A stretch of 64,000 bases of DNA from Hymenobacter montanus (GTDB taxonomy: Bacteria > Bacteroidota > Bacteroidia > Cytophagales > Hymenobacteraceae), in contig NZ_JACXAD010000002.1 in NCBI RefSeq assembly GCF_014699115.1, forward strand, positions 1 through 64,000, read 5' to 3'. The notes beneath the pieces were generated by a model. The model made no database searches and was not told where the DNA came from. It worked only from the letters and a program-made list of their open reading frames with translations. A program made the translations under genes and the position numbers. Shown here piece after piece: positions 1 through 7,780 of this stretch; position 1 is the first letter of the stretch; each line of letters starts with the position of its first letter.

Positions 1-20
1 GACAAAGGCCCCGCGCAGGG

Positions 21-410
21 CTACGACGCGGGGCGTGTCGCGTGCGGCCGCATGCAGGGCTTTTTTTTGCGCCGCAAATCGTGCGCGGCCAGTACCTGCC
101 AGACCGTGCTCACGCACACGCGCAGCCCGTTCTGGGCCGCGAGCAGTGCCCGCAACTCGGCCAGCGGGATGTCGGGCTGCTGGCCCACCCAGGCCACGAG
201 TTGCGCTTGCGCGGCGGCGTCCAAGCACCGGGCCGGACCGCCGTTCCAGGGCTTGGCCGCCACCGTGCCGCTCGTGCGCTGGCGCCGCAACAGCTTGGCC
301 ACGAAGGACAACCTCACCCCGAATTGCGCCGCCACCGCGTGCTGCCGCTGTCCCGGCCGCTGGCAGGCGGCCGCCACTTTCTCCCGCAAATCGTCCGAAT
401 ACGCTTTCAT
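21..410 (-). CDS. IS630-family transposase, N-terminal HTH frame (orfA)
   Basis: This 129-residue protein has the double helix-turn-helix DNA-binding arrangement of IS630 transposases: MKAYSDDLREKV at the start, then AVAAQFGVRLSFVAKLLRR, and a second helical domain near residues 70-115. It stops shortly after a lysine-rich stretch encoded by eight consecutive A residues. IS630 elements commonly make the full transposase by -1 slippage at such a run, joining this DNA-binding part to the DDE catalytic part in the next frame. Here the -1 frame continues directly into catalytic-domain-like sequence. It is not a truncated gene but the upstream half of a frameshifted pair. Confidence 0.8.
   Translation of the reverse strand: MKAYSDDLREKVAAACQRPGQRQHAVAAQFGVRLSFVAKLLRRQRTSGTVAAKPWNGGPARCLDAAAQAQLVAWVGQQPDIPLAELRALLAAQNGLRVCVSTVWQVLAAHDLRRKKKPCMRPHATRPAS
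61..68 (-). other. A8 slippery run for programmed -1 frameshift in IS630 transposase
   Basis: Read on the minus strand, CGC AAA AAA AAG CCC gives the orfA frame; slipping back one base gives GCC CTG CAT, which opens the catalytic frame. The run sits just before the orfA stop, where IS630 elements place their frameshift site. Confidence 0.65.
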
Positions 411-488
411 TAACCTGCATACGCAATGCAGGAAAAAGTGTACATTAACTGCAAAACCGCTCTAACTTGTCCGATACGCTCTCGGATG

Positions 489-1595
489 TTACCGCGGCAA
501 TGGTATGCTTTCGCGCACCGCCTGCAACACTTTCTCGGCTGGTAAATCCTCCATGCAACTGGTGCCGAACTGGCAGGTGCCCCGGTAGAAGCAGACGCAT
601 TCGCGGTCGGGCTGCACGATCTGGCCGCGGCCGTAGAGGTCAAATTCGTGAGGGTTGAAGATGTTGTTCATGAGGATGGTAGGCTTACCCAACGCGATGC
701 TGATGTGCATGGCCATGGTAACCTGGGTCACGATGCCATCCATCTGGTGCATCAGGTTGATGAACTGGGGGAGGGGGAACGTGCCGGGGTAGGTCGCCCC
801 GGTGGCGGCGTGGAGCACGCGGTTGCGGGCATCTTCGGCCTCGCCGCCCAGGAGCACGGGGGTGTAGCCGGCCCTTTGCAGGTCCTGGATGAGAGCGGTC
901 CACTTTTCGTCGCTCCAGAGGCGAGTGGTCCACCGGTCACCGCAGCCGGTGTTGACGCCGATGCGGGGAGCAGCAACGGGTAGCTGGCTCCAGTCGTAGC
1001 CTTTGTCTTCGTGGGTGTCGAAGACGTATTCTTCGCCCCGGAAATCGAAGCCGCAGAGCTCAAAGATTTCCTGCACGTACGGCTTGGTGTTGGCTTGGCT
1101 AACCTGGTCGAAGAGGCCGGTGAGAAATTTGTGCTCGGCCCGTTCGTTTACCGGCCAGGCCACGCCGTCGTGCGGGCGCAGGGCGTAGCCAAACTTCGCT
1201 TTAGCCGGAATGGTGTTCAGCAAGGCACAGGCTTCCTTCTCCTTATCGAGATTGATGACCACGTCGAACTGTCGGGCCTGGAGCTGCAAGGCGCTGGCGA
1301 AATCAAACTTCAGAATTTCATCGACTTCCGCCTGGGGCAGAATAGCGGGCGTGTGGGTGAGCCAGGTGATGAAGCAGCCCGGCTGCTCCACCCGCAGCCG
1401 CCGTAGCAACGGGGTAGTTCGGATAACGTCGCCGATGGCTCCGAGTTTAATGATGAGTACCCGACTGCTCACGGGCGCGTACACCGCGCACCCCTGGCAC
1501 AGGTAGCCAGCGGCTTTATTGGGTCGGCAGGGCAGATCGCCGCGAAAGTGACGGCAATCGGAGTTCACAACACAGTTGTCGAGAAGATGAGGCAC
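489..1595 (-). CDS. Glycosyltransferase family 9 (ADP-heptose:LPS heptosyltransferase-like)
   Basis: A 368-residue cytoplasmic enzyme of the GT9 fold, which transfers heptose from ADP-heptose to growing lipopolysaccharide or a related surface glycan. The N-terminal Rossmann half begins with RVLIIKLGAIGDVIRTTPLL near residue 45; the donor-binding half contains GVNTGCGDRWTTRLW. An ATG exists at 1688, but it lies inside the terminator of the next gene, and a TATTTTTG promoter box lies at 1620-1627. The GTG at 1595 is therefore the preferred start. Unusually for GT9, two cysteine clusters frame the protein: C14, H16, C23, C33, C36 at the front and C333, C335, C341, C347 near the end, suggesting a bound metal. 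The acceptor is unknown. Confidence 0.8.
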   Translation of the reverse strand: MPHLLDNCVVNSDCRHFRGDLPCRPNKAAGYLCQGCAVYAPVSSRVLIIKLGAIGDVIRTTPLLRRLRVEQPGCFITWLTHTPAILPQAEVDEILKFDFASALQLQARQFDVVINLDKEKEACALLNTIPAKAKFGYALRPHDGVAWPVNERAEHKFLTGLFDQVSQANTKPYVQEIFELCGFDFRGEEYVFDTHEDKGYDWSQLPVAAPRIGVNTGCGDRWTTRLWSDEKWTALIQDLQRAGYTPVLLGGEAEDARNRVLHAATGATYPGTFPLPQFINLMHQMDGIVTQVTMAMHISIALGKPTILMNNIFNPHEFDLYGRGQIVQPDRECVCFYRGTCQFGTSCMEDLPAEKVLQAVRESIPLPR

Positions 1596-1619
1596 GAGGT
1601 CGGGAAGCGGATGAAAAGG

Positions 1620-1627
1620 CAAAAATA
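1620..1627 (-). promoter_or_regulatory. -7 promoter element of the GT9 gene
   Basis: TATTTTTG on the minus strand matches the Bacteroidota -7 consensus TAnnTTTG, 24 nt before the GTG start at 1595. It excludes the upstream ATG as a likely start. Confidence 0.5.
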
Positions 1628-1648
1628 GCGCTGGGTGGCACCGCCCAT

Positions 1649-1685
1649 AAAAAAGCCGCCGCTGCCCCAGCGGAGCAACGGCGGC
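1649..1685 (-). terminator. Intrinsic terminator of lipoprotein gene
   Basis: A GC-rich hairpin with GCCGCC/GGCGGC outer and CCGCTG/CAGCGG inner arms is followed, on the minus strand, by six T residues. It sits 18 nt past the stop of the lipoprotein gene. Confidence 0.75.
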
Positions 1686-1702
1686 CATAAAACAAGGAGC
1701 CC

Positions 1703-2170
1703 TTAAAAATTGACGTTGAATTGGCCGTTACTCACAGTCTTCGAAGCTGTGCCGTTGCTGCCCGTGAAGGTAAAGGTACCAACAATGTTAGTAGCAGTGA
1801 CACTGGTCACGGTGATTGTACCCGCAGTAGCATTATAGGTCTGGTTTGCGGCTGGGCCGGTTGAGTAGAGAGCTGCCTGATCGCCTGTGCCCGTCGGATC
1901 GGGAAGAGCATAAGTGCCAACTCTTCTGGCTACCCCTAGGATAACGCTCGTATTGCTCGTGGTACTTGCGGTAATTATAACGCCGGTGCCAACTGATCTG
2001 GCGAGGACGCCAGCGGCCGTTACGTTGCTGCCATCAATCGTCCAGCTCACGCCGGTAGCCGGAGCAGCGGGAGCTGGAGCCGGATCATCCTTCTTTTTCG
2101 AGCAGGCGGAGAGAGAGGCGAACGCCAATACCGTAGTGGCGACCCGGAGGGAATGCAAAGAGAAACTCAT
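1703..2170 (-). CDS. Putative lipoprotein, paralogue of the adjacent gene
   Basis: A 155-residue exported protein of unknown function. It has a lipoprotein signal peptide with lipobox LSAC and a Lys/Asp/Pro-Ala linker ([13 protein letters not shown]), then a beta-rich domain rich in Thr, Ser and Gly: WTIDG, then IVGTFTFTGSNGTASKTVSNGQF at the end. The start MSFSLHSLRV (2170) is preferred over an ATG five codons upstream because it aligns with the neighbouring paralogue. The neighbour (2270-2719) has the same signal peptide, the WT(I/V)DG motif and the same C-terminal IVGTFTFTGS motif, so the two arose by tandem duplication. It probably sits on the outer membrane. It resembles small Bacteroidota lipoproteins of the DUF6252 kind, but that link is uncertain. 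Confidence 0.75.
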   Translation of the reverse strand: MSFSLHSLRVATTVLAFASLSACSKKKDDPAPAPAAPATGVSWTIDGSNVTAAGVLARSVGTGVIITASTTSNTSVILGVARRVGTYALPDPTGTGDQAALYSTGPAANQTYNATAGTITVTSVTATNIVGTFTFTGSNGTASKTVSNGQFNVNF

Positions 2171-2269
2171 AGGAAAAATGTGCAAAAATGGTGAGTAAAA
2201 ACACGCAGCACTCGCCGAGTGGTAACGCTGGCAGACGTTAACAGAAGAGGTATTTAACTATTAATTCCC

Positions 2270-2719
2270 TTAGAAGTTAAGGCTAAACTTACCGTTAGTC
2301 ACATTTTTCGAAACGGTACCATCGCTGCCGGTGAAGGTGAACGTGCCAACGATGGTTTTGTCCGTGATGCTTGTTACAACAATGGTGCCGGAAGTGCTTT
2401 TATAATCCTGGGTTGTGCCATCACTATTACTCACCCGATAGGTAGCGGCATCTACCGAGGTGCTGGGGGGGGCTGGGTAAGTGCCCACGCTTTTAGGTAG
2501 AGTGAGGTAAATGCCAGTAGGGGTTTCTTTAGCGGTTCCACTAGCTATAATTACGTTGCCAATTGGGGCAGCCGTATGAGACTCGGCCTTCATATTGGTG
2601 CCGTCAACCGTCCAGCTCATATACATGGTAGGTGGCAAATTCTTTCTTGAGCAAGCAGCGAGGGATGCGAACACCAATACGGTGGTAGCGATGCGAAGAA
2701 AACGCAAAGTGAATTTCAT
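2270..2719 (-). CDS. Putative lipoprotein, tandem paralogue
   Basis: A 149-residue exported lipoprotein: MKFTLRFLRIATTVLVFASLAAC with lipobox LAAC, followed by a beta-rich domain containing MSWTVDGTNMKAES and ending IVGTFTFTGSDGTVSKNVTNGKFSLNF. The C-terminal 40 residues closely match its neighbour at 1703-2170, while the middle has diverged. The start at 2719 is chosen because the 18 extra residues from 2773 would disrupt the signal peptide. It lies 99 nt upstream of its paralogue on the same strand and has no terminator of its own before it, so the two are probably co-transcribed. Function unknown. Confidence 0.75.
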   Translation of the reverse strand: MKFTLRFLRIATTVLVFASLAACSRKNLPPTMYMSWTVDGTNMKAESHTAAPIGNVIIASGTAKETPTGIYLTLPKSVGTYPAPPSTSVDAATYRVSNSDGTTQDYKSTSGTIVVTSITDKTIVGTFTFTGSDGTVSKNVTNGKFSLNF

Positions 2720-3097
2720 GATGAAGGGGAAAGGAGGGATACCAGGCAGTCGCCTGGTAGCTGATGTTGGCAAAGCAAGGAATGAGCCAAGTCCTAATGA
2801 TTGCGCGAATCAGATAAATCTGCTTCCTTAAATCAACTGTTTACCGGCTCTAAAGGATGATGTGTAACGGAGCCGCTGCTTCATTGGCACCACCGTATAA
2901 TTCTGCCGCCTCGTAAATGCGGCCGATTAGTCTCAATTCATAAACCACTCGCAGCCGGCCAATGTGCTCACGCGATGATTGAGTTGTCTGGGAAATTCAG
3001 CAAAATCTCCGGCGGATGCCTTTGGTGGGTACCACTATCAACTTGCCCGGTGCGGGGCACGAGGCAGGCAAATAAAAATAAAAGGGTGCACGGGCGC
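2720..3097. other. Intergenic region, no gene seen
   Basis: 378 nt upstream of the lipoprotein pair and downstream of purB. No open frame with protein-like composition and no clear hairpin terminator or repeat was seen. Confidence 0.5.
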
Positions 3098-4438
3098 TCA
3101 GCGGCCTACGTAGGTGCTGGGCGTAATGGCGCGTAGCTCAGCCTTTAGGTCCTCGCTCACGTTCAGCCCATCAATGAATGCTCCGATGCTGTCCGCCGAA
3201 ATGGCCTCGCCGGTGCGGGTAAGGGCCTTCAGTGCGTTGTAGGGGTCGGGATAAGCTTCTCTTCGGAGAATGGTTTGGATGCCCTCAGCCACTACGGCCC
3301 AGTTGGCCGCCAGGTCGCGCTGCAGCGCCGACTCATCCAGGGCCAGCTTACACAGGCCCCGCTGTAGGGCGCCCAGAGCAATGAGAATGTGGCCCAGTGG
3401 CACGCCCAGGTTGCGCAGTACCGTGGAATCGGTCAGGTCGCGTTGGAGGCGGGAGACGGGCAGCTTGGCGGCGAGGTGTTCGAGCAGAGCGCTGGCCACC
3501 CCCAGGTTGCCCTCCGCGTTCTCGAAGTCGATGGGGTTCACCTTGTGCGGCATGGCGGAGGAGCCAACCTCACCCGCCTTGATGGTTTGCCGGAAGTAGC
3601 CGAGGGAAATGTACTGCCACACGTCGCGGGCCAGGTCGAGCAAAATAGTATTGAGACGCTTCAGGCCGTCGCAATGGGCCGCCAGGTGGTCGTAGTGCTC
3701 GATTTGAGTAGTGGGAAACGAGCGGTGCAGGCCCAGCCGGTCGTTCACGAAAGTGGCAGCAAACGCGTGCCAGTCGACTTGCGGGTAGGCCACGTAATGA
3801 GCGTTGAAGTTGCCGGTGGCCCCGCCGAATTTAGCGCCAAACGGAACCTGAGCCAGCAACTCCACCTGAGCGTCGAGCCGGGCCACGAACACCTCAAGCT
3901 CCTTGCCCAGCCGGGTGGGCGAGGCCGGCTGCCCATGAGTGCGGGCCAGCATGGGCACGGCCGCCCACTCCTGAGCCCGGGCCGCCAGCGCGTTGCGGAC
4001 CTGGGCGTAGCCGGGCAGCAGCACTCCCACCAAGGCATCGCGGAAGCTCAGGGGAATGGCCGTGTTGTTGACGTCCTGAGACGTGAGGCCGAAATGAATG
4101 AACTCGAGGAAGCCCCCGAGGCCCAGGGCCGTGAACTGGTCGCGCAGCCAGTACTCCACGGCTTTCACGTCGTGGTTGGTGATGGCTTCGTGGGCCTTGA
4201 TGGCTTCGGCGTCGGCTTCGGCGAAGGTTTCGTAGAGGCGGCGCAAGGCGGGGAAAGTGGCGGCCGGCACGTCTTGCAGCTGGGGCAGCGGCAACTCGGC
4301 CAGGGCGATGAAGTACTCAACTTCGACCAGCACGCGGTAACGCATCAGGGCCATTTCGGAGAAGCGCTGGGCCAGGGGGGCGGTGGCGCGGGCGTAGCGC
4401 CCGTCGAGGGGCGACAGGGCAGTAAGGGAACTCGGCAT
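3098..4438 (-). CDS. purB: Adenylosuccinate lyase
   Basis: A 446-residue cytoplasmic enzyme that cleaves SAICAR to AICAR and adenylosuccinate to AMP, releasing fumarate each time. It begins LTALSPLDGRYA, has the LTSQDVNNTA substrate motif and the fumarase/aspartase superfamily signature GSSAMPHKVNPIDFENAEGN, whose Ser is the catalytic base. Length and motifs fit the long PurB type of E. coli. The start MPSSLTAL is chosen because a perfect promoter box lies only 5 nt upstream; the longer reading from 4642 would run through the divergent gene. purE, another purine gene, lies about 38 kb away, so the pathway is not clustered here. Confidence 0.95.
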   Translation of the reverse strand: MPSSLTALSPLDGRYARATAPLAQRFSEMALMRYRVLVEVEYFIALAELPLPQLQDVPAATFPALRRLYETFAEADAEAIKAHEAITNHDVKAVEYWLRDQFTALGLGGFLEFIHFGLTSQDVNNTAIPLSFRDALVGVLLPGYAQVRNALAARAQEWAAVPMLARTHGQPASPTRLGKELEVFVARLDAQVELLAQVPFGAKFGGATGNFNAHYVAYPQVDWHAFAATFVNDRLGLHRSFPTTQIEHYDHLAAHCDGLKRLNTILLDLARDVWQYISLGYFRQTIKAGEVGSSAMPHKVNPIDFENAEGNLGVASALLEHLAAKLPVSRLQRDLTDSTVLRNLGVPLGHILIALGALQRGLCKLALDESALQRDLAANWAVVAEGIQTILRREAYPDPYNALKALTRTGEAISADSIGAFIDGLNVSEDLKAELRAITPSTYVGR

Positions 4439-4443
4439 GAAGG

Positions 4444-4451
4444 CAAAAGTA
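4444..4451 (-). promoter_or_regulatory. -7 element of purB, 5 nt from start codon
   Basis: TACTTTTG on the minus strand, then CCTTC, then ATG. Transcription would begin at or within a few bases of the start codon. Confidence 0.6.
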
Positions 4452-4560
4452 GGAACGGCGCGACCTGTGAACCCGTGCCAGGGGGCGCCGGTGCGCGGGC
4501 CGGCCCCGCTAGCTGGGTCAATCACCCAGGTAAATTTCGGTTTAGCGCAACCGTTCTTCT

Positions 4561-4568
4561 TACCTTTG
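4561..4568 (+). promoter_or_regulatory. -7 element of the glycosyltransferase 51 gene
   Basis: TACCTTTG matches the consensus exactly and lies 33 nt before the GTG at 4602, supporting that start over the ATG at 4437. Confidence 0.5.
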
Positions 4569-4601
4569 ACATTGGCTAAACCGCCCACCTTCCTGAGTTC
4601 C

Positions 4602-6725
4602 GTGTCCATATCCCCTTCCACCAAACGACTTTTCATCCGCATTCTGGCTGGTGTAACCCTGCTGCTGGGACTGGCCTTCGCCGTATTTCAATGGAAGCGC
4701 CAGCAGCTCCTGACGTATGCGCTGGAGAAAATAAAGGCCAAAGTTGAGCGCAAGTACCCGGTCGTTCTCACCCTGGGGCGAGCCCGGTTCGTCGGCTTTA
4801 AAACGGTGGAAATCGCGGGCATGAGCCTCGTGCCCAGTGCGGCGCCTACCGATACCCTGCTCACTGCCAAGTGTTTGCAGGCCAGCTTGAGCGTGCGCTC
4901 CTTGTTCGCCGGCCGCCCGGTATTCAGTGAACTGGAAATCATGGCGGCGCACCTGACGGCCCGGAAAACCCCGACGAGCGACAACTTTGGATTTCTGATT
5001 AAGAAGCAGAAAACCCCCGTTGTACCGCGCGATGTCACCAAAGGCACTAATTATGGCTTACTGCTGAACCAAGTGCTCGAAACCGCGTTTGACAACGTGC
5101 CCGGGGAGGCCAGCTTCAAGAATTTTTACGTGAGCTACAACAGTCCGCACCACATGGCGCTGTTGCGCCTGCCGGAGCTGCAGATCAAGGACGGCGACAT
5201 TACCGGCCAACTCACGGCGAACATCGATTCCGTAACAAACGAATTAGGCATCAGCGGGCACATCGAGCCGGGTGATTATTCCCTCTCGGCCCGGGTGTTC
5301 GGCCGGGGCAGCTCGGTGCAGTTGCCCTACGTGCCCCGCCAGTTCGGGGCCCTTGTGAGCTTCGATACGGTGCTGGTCCGCCTCGACAGCAAGGATTTTG
5401 AAAGCAACGATGCGGGGGGGGAGCTGATGGTGCGCGGCTCGCTGGCCGCCCGGAACTTTAGCTTATACCACCCGAAGCTGGCCGCCAACGAGATTGAGGT
5501 GCAGCGCGGGTCGCTCGACTTCGTGGCTACGCTGGGCCGGGGCACGATGGCGCTGGAAAAGGGCAGCCAGATAACGGTGAACAAGCTGGTGTTCAACCCC
5601 GAAATCAGCGTGCGGATGAAACCTAGTCTGGCGGTTAATATCAGCGTGACTTCGGCTGAAACCGGGGCGAACGACTTCTTTGCGTCCTTGCCCACCGGCA
5701 TCTTCGACGAAGTGCGCGGGGCCCGGGGTACGGGCACGCTCACGTATCGTCTGAGGACCAGCCTCGACATGGCTAAGGTCGATAGCCTGAAATTTGATTC
5801 CAGCCTGCAGGGCAGGAACTTTCAACTCACCGCCTTCGGCGAGGAAGACCTGAACAAGCTGAACACGTCTTTCCGTTACACGGCCTACAATGACCAGGGC
5901 GACTCGGTCCGCAGCTTCACCGTGGGGCCGCCCAACCCCGACTTCGTCTCCTACAACGACGTGTCGCCCTACCTCATCCACGCCATTACCACGGCCGAGG
6001 ACCCGCGCTTCTTCACGCACCGGGGCTTTATGGAGCAGGCGTTCGTGAAATCGGCTATTCAGAACATCAAAGAGGGCCGCTTTGCCCGCGGCGGCAGCAC
6101 CTTATCGATGCAGTTGGTCAAGAACGTGTTCCTGACCCGCCAAAAAACCGTAGCCCGGAAGGTAGAGGAGGCCCTCATCGTGTGGCTGCTCGAAAACACC
6201 CACATGGCCAGCAAGCAGCGCATGTTTGAGGTGTACCTGAATATTATTGAGTGGGGCCCCAGCAAGTACCGCTGGCCCAGCGGCAAGCGGGGCGTATACG
6301 GCGTGAAGGATGCTGCTTTGTTCTACTACGGCAAGCGCCCCAGCGAGCTCAACCTGGCGGAAAGCTTATATTTGGCCAGCATCATTCCCAAGCCTAAGTT
6401 CTACCGCTATTCCTTCGATGCCTACGGCGACCTGCGCCGCAGCACCCGCTACTTCTTTCGGCTAATTGCCGACATTATGGCCAACCGCGGCCTTATCACT
6501 AATGCGGACCGTGGGAACCTGTCCTATGCGCTTAATCTCAACGGTCCCGCGCGTCAGTACATGCACTTTGCCACCCGCCCGGATACTACGCGCACCACGG
6601 CCGCGGCCGATTCCAGTCAATTTGAGCCCCTCAACCTGATTGATCTGCTGAACACCGGCGGCGCCCCGGACGCCGGCGTGAATTCCGGAGCCCGGGATGA
6701 GGACGCGCCGACGGCTCCCAAATAG
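4602..6725 (+). CDS. Membrane protein with peptidoglycan glycosyltransferase (GT51) domain
   Basis: A 707-residue protein with a single N-terminal membrane segment (LFIRILAGVTLLLGLAFAVF), a long AsmA-like beta-rich periplasmic region (about 40-440) and a C-terminal GT51 domain (about 445-630) that polymerises glycan strands from lipid II. The GT51 motifs are clear: TTAEDPRFFTHRG with catalytic Glu466, RGGSTLSMQLVKNVF, RKVEEALIVWLLE and YLNIIEWGP. There is no transpeptidase domain, so it resembles a monofunctional biosynthetic transglycosylase with a large extra domain. The GTG start follows a TACCTTTG box. It is divergent from purB and ends at a strong terminator. What the AsmA-like region binds is unknown. 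Confidence 0.85.
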   Translation: MSISPSTKRLFIRILAGVTLLLGLAFAVFQWKRQQLLTYALEKIKAKVERKYPVVLTLGRARFVGFKTVEIAGMSLVPSAAPTDTLLTAKCLQASLSVRSLFAGRPVFSELEIMAAHLTARKTPTSDNFGFLIKKQKTPVVPRDVTKGTNYGLLLNQVLETAFDNVPGEASFKNFYVSYNSPHHMALLRLPELQIKDGDITGQLTANIDSVTNELGISGHIEPGDYSLSARVFGRGSSVQLPYVPRQFGALVSFDTVLVRLDSKDFESNDAGGELMVRGSLAARNFSLYHPKLAANEIEVQRGSLDFVATLGRGTMALEKGSQITVNKLVFNPEISVRMKPSLAVNISVTSAETGANDFFASLPTGIFDEVRGARGTGTLTYRLRTSLDMAKVDSLKFDSSLQGRNFQLTAFGEEDLNKLNTSFRYTAYNDQGDSVRSFTVGPPNPDFVSYNDVSPYLIHAITTAEDPRFFTHRGFMEQAFVKSAIQNIKEGRFARGGSTLSMQLVKNVFLTRQKTVARKVEEALIVWLLENTHMASKQRMFEVYLNIIEWGPSKYRWPSGKRGVYGVKDAALFYYGKRPSELNLAESLYLASIIPKPKFYRYSFDAYGDLRRSTRYFFRLIADIMANRGLITNADRGNLSYALNLNGPARQYMHFATRPDTTRTTAAADSSQFEPLNLIDLLNTGGAPDAGVNSGARDEDAPTAPK

Positions 6726-6773
6726 GGGAGCTTTCATCCTCACCAAGCCGCTGGTTTGTGAGGGGGATAAAGC

Positions 6774-6806
6774 AAAAAGGGACGGCCATTCGGCCGTCCC
6801 TTTTTG
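6774..6806. terminator. Bidirectional intrinsic terminator
   Basis: GGGACGGCC, a four-base loop, GGCCGTCCC, flanked by AAAAA and TTTTT. It serves the GT51 gene; the convergent glycosyltransferase gene ends about 110 nt further on and could use it too. Confidence 0.85.
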
Positions 6807-6918
6807 CTTCTTGTGTATTATGCTCGGTAGCTGGGCCTATGTGGCACAACCTTAAACGATTTCACCACAGCGCGGGCGCGCCACCGTCCAAGCTGCGTTC
6901 CACGTGCTAAGGCTGGCT

Positions 6919-7659
6919 TTACTTGGCTGCCGGCTTCAGGGGGTGCAGCCAACTGCTCACTTTCATTCGCAACACGCCAAAGAGGGCTTCCTCGAAAATG
7001 CCCTTCGACATTTTGGAGGTGCCCCGGGTGCGGTCGGTGAAAATAATCGGCACTTCTTTGATGCGAAAGCCCAACTGGTAGGCCAGCCACTTCATCTCAA
7101 TCTGAAAAGCGTAGCCCACAAAGTGAATGCTGGCCAGGTCGATGGTGCGCAGCACGCGGGCCGTGTAACATTTGAAGCCGGCGGTGGCATCGCGAATGGG
7201 CATGCCGGTTATCAGGCGCACGTACCAGGAGGCAAAGAAAGACAGCAGGACCCGCGACATGGGCCAGTTGACCACGTTCACCCCCTGAATGTAGCGCGAA
7301 CCGATGGCCATATCGAACCCCTCAAGGGCGCAGGCCTCGTACAGGCGCACCAAGTCGTCAGGGTTGTGCGAGAAGTCGGCGTCCATCTCGAATACGTATT
7401 CGTAGCTGTGCTCAAGTGCCCAGCGGAAGCCGTGCAGGTAGGCGGTACCTAAGCCCTGCTTGCCGCTACGCTCTTCTAAAAACAGCCGGCCTGGAAACTG
7501 AGCCTGCAGCCCTCGCACAATGGCGGCCGTGCCATCAGGCGAGCCGTCGTCGATAATCAACAGATCGAACGCCTTCGGCAAAGACATCACCTTTCGGATA
7601 ATCAATTCCGCATTTTCGCGCTCGTTGTAGGTAGGAATTAGGACGAGGCCTTCACTCAT
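6919..7659 (-). CDS. Polyprenol monophosphomannose synthase-like glycosyltransferase (GT2)
   Basis: A 246-residue GT2 enzyme of the dolichol-phosphate mannosyltransferase type, which loads a hexose from a nucleotide sugar onto polyprenyl phosphate at the inner face of the membrane. It shows LVLIPTYNERENAELII, the nucleotide-binding IDDGSPDGT, the metal-binding EMDADFSHNPDDL, GSRYIQG, and FQIEMKWLAYQLGFRIKEVPIIFTDR. There are no C-terminal membrane segments, as in Dpm1-like single-domain enzymes. The start at 7659 (MSEGLVLIP) is preferred because a TATCTTTG box lies 5 nt upstream. It probably feeds surface glycan or protein O-glycan assembly; the exact sugar cannot be read from sequence. Confidence 0.85.
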   Translation of the reverse strand: MSEGLVLIPTYNERENAELIIRKVMSLPKAFDLLIIDDGSPDGTAAIVRGLQAQFPGRLFLEERSGKQGLGTAYLHGFRWALEHSYEYVFEMDADFSHNPDDLVRLYEACALEGFDMAIGSRYIQGVNVVNWPMSRVLLSFFASWYVRLITGMPIRDATAGFKCYTARVLRTIDLASIHFVGYAFQIEMKWLAYQLGFRIKEVPIIFTDRTRGTSKMSKGIFEEALFGVLRMKVSSWLHPLKPAAK

Positions 7660-7664
7660 GGGAT

Positions 7665-7672
7665 CAAAGATA
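7665..7672 (-). promoter_or_regulatory. -7 element of GT2 gene, 5 nt from start codon
   Basis: TATCTTTG on the minus strand followed by a 5-nt spacer and ATG, implying a leaderless message. Confidence 0.55.
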
Positions 7673-7717
7673 GGGTTTTGCCGCACGAAGCTGCATGCTG
7701 ATACGGTGCCCAGGGCT

Positions 7718-7738
7718 ATTATTTAGCAATTAAATAAT
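7718..7738. terminator. AT-rich hairpin downstream of protoporphyrinogen oxidase
   Basis: ATTATTTA, GCAAT, TAAATAAT forms a perfect 8-bp stem 43 nt past the stop of the minus-strand oxidase gene. There is no clear T run, so it may be a weak terminator or a protein-binding palindrome. Confidence 0.35.
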
Positions 7739-7780
7739 AATAGTTATATTAACTGATCCCTGGTGCCAGCCAAAAACCTA

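Larger units (their letters stand above)
1..410 (-). mobile_element. IS630-family insertion sequence, cut by window edge
   Basis: The element carries the first transposase frame (21-410) and the beginning of the second. The -1 frame downstream of an A8 run (minus strand, bases 68-61) stays open to base 1 and reads ALHAAARDTPRVVALRGAF, typical of the start of the IS630 catalytic domain. The element therefore looks intact as far as it is visible. Its DDE domain and left end lie outside the window, and I could not define its terminal inverted repeat. Confidence 0.75.

Noticed and set aside
3098-4642. Long N-terminal extension of purB
   Set aside because: The extra 68 residues overlap the divergent gene and its promoter, and a perfect promoter box lies 5 nt before the inner ATG.
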